Origin: Proteromonas lacertae
Taxonomy: Eukaryota > Sar > Bigyra > Opalinata > Proteromonadidae
DNA length: 64,000 nt
Assembly: GCA_002245135.1 (NCBI GenBank)
Contig: NGBS01000882.1
Span: 124,001 to 188,000, forward strand
Direction: 5' to 3'
This document shows positions 59,501-64,000 of the stretch, in pieces. The notes below the pieces were generated by a model, which did no database searches, had not been told where the DNA came from, and saw only the letters and a list, made by a program, of their open reading frames with translations. The number at the start of each line of letters is the position of its first letter. Position 1 is the stretch's first letter. The position numbers and the translations under genes were made by a program.

Positions 59501-60802
59501 TCATTCCGGCGTAACTTGCAGCATTTGAACTTTGATTATTATAACCTGCCCCAGTTGCAGGTATTGAAGTTGTATTATTAGAACTGGCCCAGTTGTAGTA
59601 CTATTAGTTGTATTATTATAACTGGGAGCAGTTGTAACATTCGATGCTTGAATATTTGAAGTAGCCGGCGCACTCGTCGAATTTGTTGTTGTAGGAGTAG
59701 CACCAAATATACCTCTGAACCAATTGTATATATTACTTAGTGATGTAGTAAAGAAACCCATTATACTATCTAACTTAGAATGAATCCATTGTGACATATC
59801 CATTGGAGGAACTTGTTTCCAACGATTATATACCAAACTGACAAAATTAGGAGTTAACATTGACACAAAAGATGCTGCATTAACCCATGCTGGGGATAAA
59901 CCAAATATCCATTGCATAACACCACTATATCCTATTCCTGCATTTACTAAATACTTTAATATTGCACCAACTGTACTATCAGGAAATAGTATATCAAACA
60001 CTTGTGAAATAGAACCTAATGTCATAGTACATAAGCAGAACTTCACACCAAATTTCAACCAATCGTATGTTGTATTACCTGAGAAATATTTATCAATTTT
60101 TGAAATTAATGACTCTTTTTCTCTTTCTTCCATTGTTGCTATCTTTCTCTGATATTCTTCATTCCTTGCTTTCACTATTTCATTTTCTTGTTGTAATTCA
60201 TACTCGTGATCTTTTTGTGTTGTACCAGCATTATTATTCCATCTTGGATTGGATTGATATGAATTTACATTGTACTGTGATCCCCATTGTTGTAATGGCT
60301 GTCCTTCAATTTGAGATAAAAATGGATTTTGCCATTGATATGTTAAATTCTCTGGTTGAGCATAATAATCTGAGTATGGCTTGTTATACTTACCTATGTT
60401 CCTATAATATCGTCCAAACTGATCTGTGATGCCTGACATATATAATTTGTATTTCATCTCATCAGTCATGAAATTGTTTTTTGTTGCGTTTATATTTGGA
60501 TTAACAGGCTTTGATAATTCCTCTATATCATCCTCATCTCCTATAGTATCATAAAATTTATTGAAACTAGATTTAGGATCATAGATGTCTAATCCATATG
60601 TACCATTGCCTTTGTCAACAATGGCTGTTGGGTTAGCCATGTGACTGAGATCTAGTTTTATTTTTTTGTTATCTTTCACCTTGTTGTAGATGATCTTTTT
60701 CAATTTTCTCTTAAGTGCATTATGATACACAGAGGGATTCTCAAAATCAATTGCTTCTTCTTTTGGTGATGATTGTTGCTTATGCTTTCGTTTAACACCC
60801 AT
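59501..60802 (-). CDS. Polinton-element protein with central membrane segments, unrecognised
   Basis: A basic N-terminus (MGVKRKHKQQSSPKEEAI) is followed by a Tyr/Pro/Gln-rich middle (KPYSDYYAQPENLTYQWQNP) and then hydrophobic helices (WLKFGVKFCLCTMTLGSISQ, LKYLVNAGIGYSGVMQWIFG, AASFVSMLTPNFVSLVY). The C-terminal region is Thr/Ser/Asn-rich. It abuts the next gene (57572-59494) within 6 bases. Likely a virion membrane or penetration protein by analogy; not assigned to a family. Confidence 0.55.
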   Translation of the reverse strand: MGVKRKHKQQSSPKEEAIDFENPSVYHNALKRKLKKIIYNKVKDNKKIKLDLSHMANPTAIVDKGNGTYGLDIYDPKSSFNKFYDTIGDEDDIEELSKPVNPNINATKNNFMTDEMKYKLYMSGITDQFGRYYRNIGKYNKPYSDYYAQPENLTYQWQNPFLSQIEGQPLQQWGSQYNVNSYQSNPRWNNNAGTTQKDHEYELQQENEIVKARNEEYQRKIATMEEREKESLISKIDKYFSGNTTYDWLKFGVKFCLCTMTLGSISQVFDILFPDSTVGAILKYLVNAGIGYSGVMQWIFGLSPAWVNAASFVSMLTPNFVSLVYNRWKQVPPMDMSQWIHSKLDSIMGFFTTSLSNIYNWFRGIFGATPTTTNSTSAPATSNIQASNVTTAPSYNNTTNSTTTGPVLIIQLQYLQLGQVIIIKVQMLQVTPE

Positions 60803-60880
60803 AAAATATATAAAAACAATATAAAAAATAGAGAAACAATACTATTAGAAATATAGCCGTTATTGATATTATAGATGATA

Positions 60881-61267
60881 TTAACTTTTCTTTCGTTCTA
60901 CAGATTGCCATCCATCATCATCAAAATCAGAATCAAATTCACCATTTTCTTCTTGTTCTTGTTCTTGTTCTTCTTCAAAATCAGATTTAAATTCATCATC
61001 ATCTTCTTCTTCTTTTGGTTTATTAAATTCAATATCTTCATTTTCATCATCATCATCATCTGGCTTTCCATTTGCAATCCATTCTTCATATTGTTTAATA
61101 TTTTGAGCTTCTTCCCACAACTCTTTTATTTTAGTTTTCTGAGCTTCTGTAAAGTCATATTCATCAAATATTTGGTCTATTTGCTTCTTTAGTAAAATTT
61201 TTAACATCGTCAATAGTAATTTCATCATCATTATCATTATCATCATCACCTTTATCATCTTTAACAT
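60881..61267 (-). CDS. Acidic Polinton-element protein
   Basis: This is a 128-codon frame with a helical start (LKKQIDQIFDEYDFTEAQKT, KIKELWEEAQNIKQYEEW) and a strongly acidic remainder (DDDDENEDIEFNKPKEEEDD). Such acidic proteins sit between structural genes in related elements and could chaperone the basic core proteins. Part of the initial Met-rich text may belong to another frame. The frame may extend or be broken at its start. Confidence 0.45.
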   Translation of the reverse strand: MLKMIKVMMIMIMMMKLLLTMLKILLKKQIDQIFDEYDFTEAQKTKIKELWEEAQNIKQYEEWIANGKPDDDDDENEDIEFNKPKEEEDDDEFKSDFEEEQEQEQEENGEFDSDFDDDGWQSVERKKS

Positions 61268-61334
61268 CAGTTGACGGCTGTACTTTAATATCTGTTTCTG
61301 CTTTAGGAGTAATCAATTTATTCAACTTCTACTA

Positions 61335-61892
61335 TTATATATAAATTAACATGAATTTTATACCATATTGTTGCATTTGTGACATCTTGATTTGGTTAAT
61401 TGGATTACTCATATACTCACCCATCTGCATCCTAGTCTTTGCACTTGCTTGAGCCATTTCATTGTAATTAGGTCTATTCATATTCACATACATGTTAGGA
61501 CCAAACAAATGCTGATCATCAATCTCTCTTAAACTATTAGCAAGTGGTATAGCCATTGCATTACCTTCATGTAATGATGTAGATAACATAGAATCGATTG
61601 CATTCTGTCTCTCTAAAAATTTTTGCTCATCATTCAATTTACGAATATCACCTTCATTAGGAGGAGTGTCTTTAGAATTTATCTTAGTAATCTCATCTTT
61701 TATTTCATTTAAACGACTGTTTCTCATATCCACTAAATCTTTCGCATTTTCTCTATAAAAATTATTATATAAACTCTGATAATATTTGTCATGTCCTTTA
61801 TATCCTTCACCTCTCCGTATCTTCTTCCTTTTGCCTTTGCCTCTCATCCGAGCAAACACAGCAAGCAGTATTTTCTTATTTAGTTTTTTCAT
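61335..61892 (-). CDS. Polinton-element protein with basic N-terminus, helical body
   Basis: The 185-codon frame begins MKKLNKKILLAVFARMRGKG then KRKKIRRGEGY. The body is charged helix (VDMRNSRLNEIKDEITKINS, RKLNDEQKFLERQNAIDSML), ending in a Gln/Met-rich segment (QIKMSQMQQYGIKFM). The basic, glycine-containing start resembles precursor-protein leaders. Unrecognised. Confidence 0.5.
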   Translation of the reverse strand: MKKLNKKILLAVFARMRGKGKRKKIRRGEGYKGHDKYYQSLYNNFYRENAKDLVDMRNSRLNEIKDEITKINSKDTPPNEGDIRKLNDEQKFLERQNAIDSMLSTSLHEGNAMAIPLANSLREIDDQHLFGPNMYVNMNRPNYNEMAQASAKTRMQMGEYMSNPINQIKMSQMQQYGIKFMLIYI

Positions 61893-61961
61893 AATAACTT
61901 AATAGAAAATAAATAAACAATTTAATTATAATAATAATGTGTAATATAAGTATTATTAATA

Positions 61962-62579
61962 TTATTGAACATAAACAGGCTCGATAGGCTCGCCTTGTAT
62001 TTCTCTACCTGCAATATCATTACCTAATGGTTTATCTTCTTCTTCTGGTTCTGGTTCTTTTACTTTCTCTATTTTCTCTTTCTTTGGATTTGAACTCTTT
62101 TCTAATTTCTTCATATATTTGCCTAATTGATCTCTGGTTTCTTTCAAAGCTATTTGTAATTCAGCTTTTGTCATACGACTAGGAGGAGGTAATGATGAGT
62201 CCCTATCCTTTTTACTATTTTTTCTACCACCACCACGTTTGGACTTAGGCTCGTCTAAAGCATTTGATTTTTGTTTCTTACTAGATCTTCTTTTGGATCT
62301 CTCATGTGATCTTGATCTTGATCTGGATTTATGGGAGTGTTTTTTACCTTTTATTGATTTTTTATGAGATGATGATCCATCATTCTGTAATATATTGTAT
62401 ATATCCTTTGGAGAGAATTGTGATAGTAATTCATTGATCATAGCATCACTTGGTTCAGCTTCTGTGATTTTTGGTTTGGACATCTTGGAATCATTTTCAT
62501 TTATTGACTCTACTTCACTATCAGACTCATCAGTAGAACTATCATCACTCACATATTCAGTTGATTCAGTATCACTCAT
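61962..62579 (-). CDS. Charged scaffold-like Polinton-element protein
   Basis: The ATG at 62577-62579 starts MSDTESTEYVSDDSSTDESD, an acidic Ser-rich segment. An Arg/Ser/Lys-rich nuclear-type region follows (KSRSRSRSHERSKRRSSKK) and then a coiled-coil-like stretch (MTKAELQIALKETRDQLGKY). The frame ends IEPVYVQ. No enzymatic motif. Composition suits a scaffold or nucleic-acid-condensing protein. Confidence 0.5.
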   Translation of the reverse strand: MSDTESTEYVSDDSSTDESDSEVESINENDSKMSKPKITEAEPSDAMINELLSQFSPKDIYNILQNDGSSSHKKSIKGKKHSHKSRSRSRSHERSKRRSSKKQKSNALDEPKSKRGGGRKNSKKDRDSSLPPPSRMTKAELQIALKETRDQLGKYMKKLEKSSNPKKEKIEKVKEPEPEEEDKPLGNDIAGREIQGEPIEPVYVQ

Positions 62580-62669
62580 TATTTATTTCTATGTTATGAA
62601 AAATAAAATTAACAAAAGAAACAATGAAAATAATAATATAAGTATTATTAGCATTATTAAAAGTCAAGC

Positions 62670-62962
62670 TTACATTCGAGCCACCTTTGATTTTAAATAT
62701 GCATTCAATAATGCTTGTTGATTACTACCACCTCCATTGAATGGTAATCTACCTCTTCCTGACCTACGTCTTCTACGACCAAATCCCATTGTTGATAATC
62801 CATCTGCGATATCATTCTTTCCAAATTCCCTAGCTATTTTGGATGTTATTTTATGATCCTTTCCCAGTTAAATGCTTTGGAACCCCAATTTTTTAACTTA
62901 CCCCAGAAAGAACCACCCCTTCTTCCATAAACGCATCTACGTCTTCTACCACCTTTTGGCAT
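62670..62962 (-). CDS. Small basic core-like protein of Polinton, broken
   Basis: It starts MPKGGRRRRCVYGRRGGSFW and ends in a segment with GFGRRRRRSGRGRLPFNGGG. Arg/Gly richness, the GGSFWGKLKNWG amphipathic motif and GG sites resemble adenovirus-like core and penetration precursors cut by the adenain-type protease. Broken, about one break. Confidence 0.5.
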
Positions 62963-63021
62963 TATGTTATTTCGAATGAAAATAAAGAAATACGATTAAA
63001 ATAGAAAAAAATAAAATTAGA

Positions 63022-63525
63022 CTAGAAAACTCTAATCTTATTGTCAATATATCGATTATCGAGACTATTACTACTTTTACGTCTTTTACCAGAACCAGTC
63101 TTTTTCTTTGCTAACAAAAATTTCGGTATAGTACTTGGACCACCTTTCGTCCAATTCTTTACAGCAAATGGATTAGCCATTCCACCATTTTTTAAATAGG
63201 GCATGCTGCCTGGACCACCAGTAATTACATTTTTTAATTCCTTTGGTACTCTATTGACACCTAATTTTTTAATTTTATTCCAAAAAGAACCACCACTTAT
63301 ACCACCATCATAATTCCATTCTGCTTGCCCACCTCTTCTTCTACGTTTTCTACCATATCCTACATTGGATACAACATTACCTAAGGCTGGACCTACACCT
63401 GGGATTAAACTAGCTGCTGTTGATAAAATTTTTGTTTTCTTAAAGAAATTCTTTACTCCATCCCAGAACTTGCCTTTACCTATGATATACTTACGATATT
63501 TCGCTTTTGAACTTCTTTTAACCAT
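63022..63525 (-). CDS. Basic core/penetration-like precursor of Polinton (167 residues)
   Basis: It begins MVKRSSKAKYRKYIIGKGKF, then WDGVKNFFKKTKILSTAAS and LIPGVGPALGNVVSNVGYG, an amphipathic then hydrophobic stretch. YGRKRRRRGGQAEW, ISGGSFWNKIKKLG, VITGGPGSM, KNGGMANPF and TKGGPST follow, giving regularly spaced GG-x sites like those cut by adenain-type proteases. The architecture recalls adenovirus pVI/pX-type precursors. The frame looks whole. Confidence 0.6.
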   Translation of the reverse strand: MVKRSSKAKYRKYIIGKGKFWDGVKNFFKKTKILSTAASLIPGVGPALGNVVSNVGYGRKRRRRGGQAEWNYDGGISGGSFWNKIKKLGVNRVPKELKNVITGGPGSMPYLKNGGMANPFAVKNWTKGGPSTIPKFLLAKKKTGSGKRRKSSNSLDNRYIDNKIRVF

Positions 63526-63599
63526 AATTTGAGATAATTATATTTTTGAGTGATAATATAGTCAATAATATCAATATTGTCATTATAGCCGTTTTTAAT

Positions 63600-63959
63600 A
63601 TGTCAGCTGGTCCAATACCTCAAATAACTTTTAATAGTGGTGTTGCATATCAACAAGATGGTCAACACCCTCAATATCTACCACAGCCACAACCGAATCA
63701 ACAATCGCAACAATCGGTACAAAATGATCAACAAGCTCAAGTACTGAAAACACTCGAAACATTACCTCCAGAGGCACAACAGATGTTAAAGAGTATTAAT
63801 CCATGGACATTCAAGGAAGCACAAGCTATATTAAATAAATTGACAGATGAAGTGTTAATGGAGAGAAATCAAACACCAATACAACAACAACAGTCATACC
63901 CAGTACAGAATTTAACTCCTGTGCAATATGCTAGACAAAATATGACATTAATAGGTTAA
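63600..63959 (+). CDS. Gln/Pro-rich Polinton-element protein
   Basis: I chose the ATG at 63600 (MSAGPIPQITFNSGVAYQQD) over the in-frame one at 63546 because TATAGCCGTT sits just upstream and the skipped residues (IVNNINIVIIAVF) read like AT-rich leader. The protein has a PQ-rich N-terminus, a helical centre (LPPEAQQMLKSINPWTFKEA) and a Q-rich end. Unrecognised. It is divergent from the basic precursor gene. Confidence 0.5.
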   Translation: MSAGPIPQITFNSGVAYQQDGQHPQYLPQPQPNQQSQQSVQNDQQAQVLKTLETLPPEAQQMLKSINPWTFKEAQAILNKLTDEVLMERNQTPIQQQQSYPVQNLTPVQYARQNMTLIG

Positions 63960-64000
63960 TAATTAACATAATATCAATATTTGAAATATATTCGTTTCAT

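Larger units (their letters stand above)
52741..64000. mobile_element. Polinton/Maverick-type element, left part; right end outside window; broken
   Basis: An integrase of retroviral type, an adenain-type cysteine protease, small basic core-like proteins with GG-rich cleavage-like sites, and several long ORFs of no host family are packed without introns, mostly leftward. This gene set and style match Polintons (Mavericks), especially protist forms. No DNA polymerase B, packaging ATPase or recognisable double-jelly-roll capsid gene lies in the window; they would be expected to the right. The left edge is placed near 52741 by the end of the hydin-like text and the palindromes; the exact terminus and target duplication cannot be confirmed without the right end. 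It looks broken in about four or five places, with long frames still open, so it is probably a fairly young fossil. Confidence 0.78.

Noticed and set aside
60875-61192. Rightward Phe/Ile-rich ORF with many apparent TM segments
   Set aside because: Antisense of an Asp/Glu/Lys-rich coding region, which always yields Phe/Ile/Leu-rich shadows.

Overview
This is a window of nuclear DNA from an AT-rich, intron-bearing microbial eukaryote (a protist or possibly an early-diverging zoosporic fungus; I cannot place it further). Evidence: a nuclear-type elongator tRNA-Met with a pol III T-run, spliced genes for strictly eukaryotic proteins (PP4 regulatory subunit 3, an F-box protein, an HSPA14-type Hsp70, a class C-like GPCR fused to an RGS domain, a hydin-like relic), Asn/Ser-rich low-complexity tails, and the standard genetic code with TAA, TAG and TGA all used as stops. 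Introns are very small (about 20-80 nt) and mostly follow GTATAT...(TTA)n...TAG. Several are multiples of three without stops, so they hide inside apparently open frames. The exon structures given here were worked out by eye from frame continuity, splice phase and family conservation.

Layout. 1-429: 3' end of a biotin-protein ligase. 744-2886: an alpha-2-macroglobulin-like protein with a degenerate thioester site. 2963-3034: tRNA-Met. 3452-4782 (-): F-box plus STM4015-type LRR protein. 5140-7904: AMPK/SNF1-like kinase. 8029-8608: small coiled-coil protein. 8780-19027: a giant secreted EGF protein carrying eight tandem copies of an unrecognised module of about 1.1-1.3 kb. 19120-21055 (-): helical protein. 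21178-22857 (-): Hsp70 of HSPA14/Ssz type. 22938-24478: MFS transporter. 24572-25372 (-): acylated DUF6544-like protein. 25498-26965 (-): sphingomyelin-synthase-like enzyme. 27212-28041 (-): small secreted/membrane protein. 28171-29051 (-): membrane-anchored C2H2 protein. 29094-30210: lipid-phosphate-phosphatase-like protein with degenerate motifs. 30339-33351 (-): membrane-anchored alpha-N-acetylglucosaminidase. 33503-34053 (-): secreted acylphosphatase-like protein. 34150-36630: PP4R3/SMEK. 36776-37483 (-): Cys-knuckle protein. 37680-41688 (-): receptor with extracellular binding domain, seven-TM region and RGS. 42041-48028: 1,945-residue coiled-coil protein.

48029-50477 is a gene-poor nest of fold-back MITEs; one complete 622-bp copy has TG...CA ends and a 6-bp target duplication. 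50478-52742 is a decayed hydin-like gene. From about 52.74 kb to the window end lies a Polinton/Maverick-type element (retroviral-type integrase, adenain-type cysteine protease, basic core-like proteins and other structural-looking ORFs). It runs off the right edge and is broken in several places.

Several host genes (A2M-like, giant EGF protein, MFS, NAGLU) show apparent single-base frame breaks inside otherwise well-conserved coding sequence. Residual long-read indel errors or recent decay could both explain this; reads would decide.
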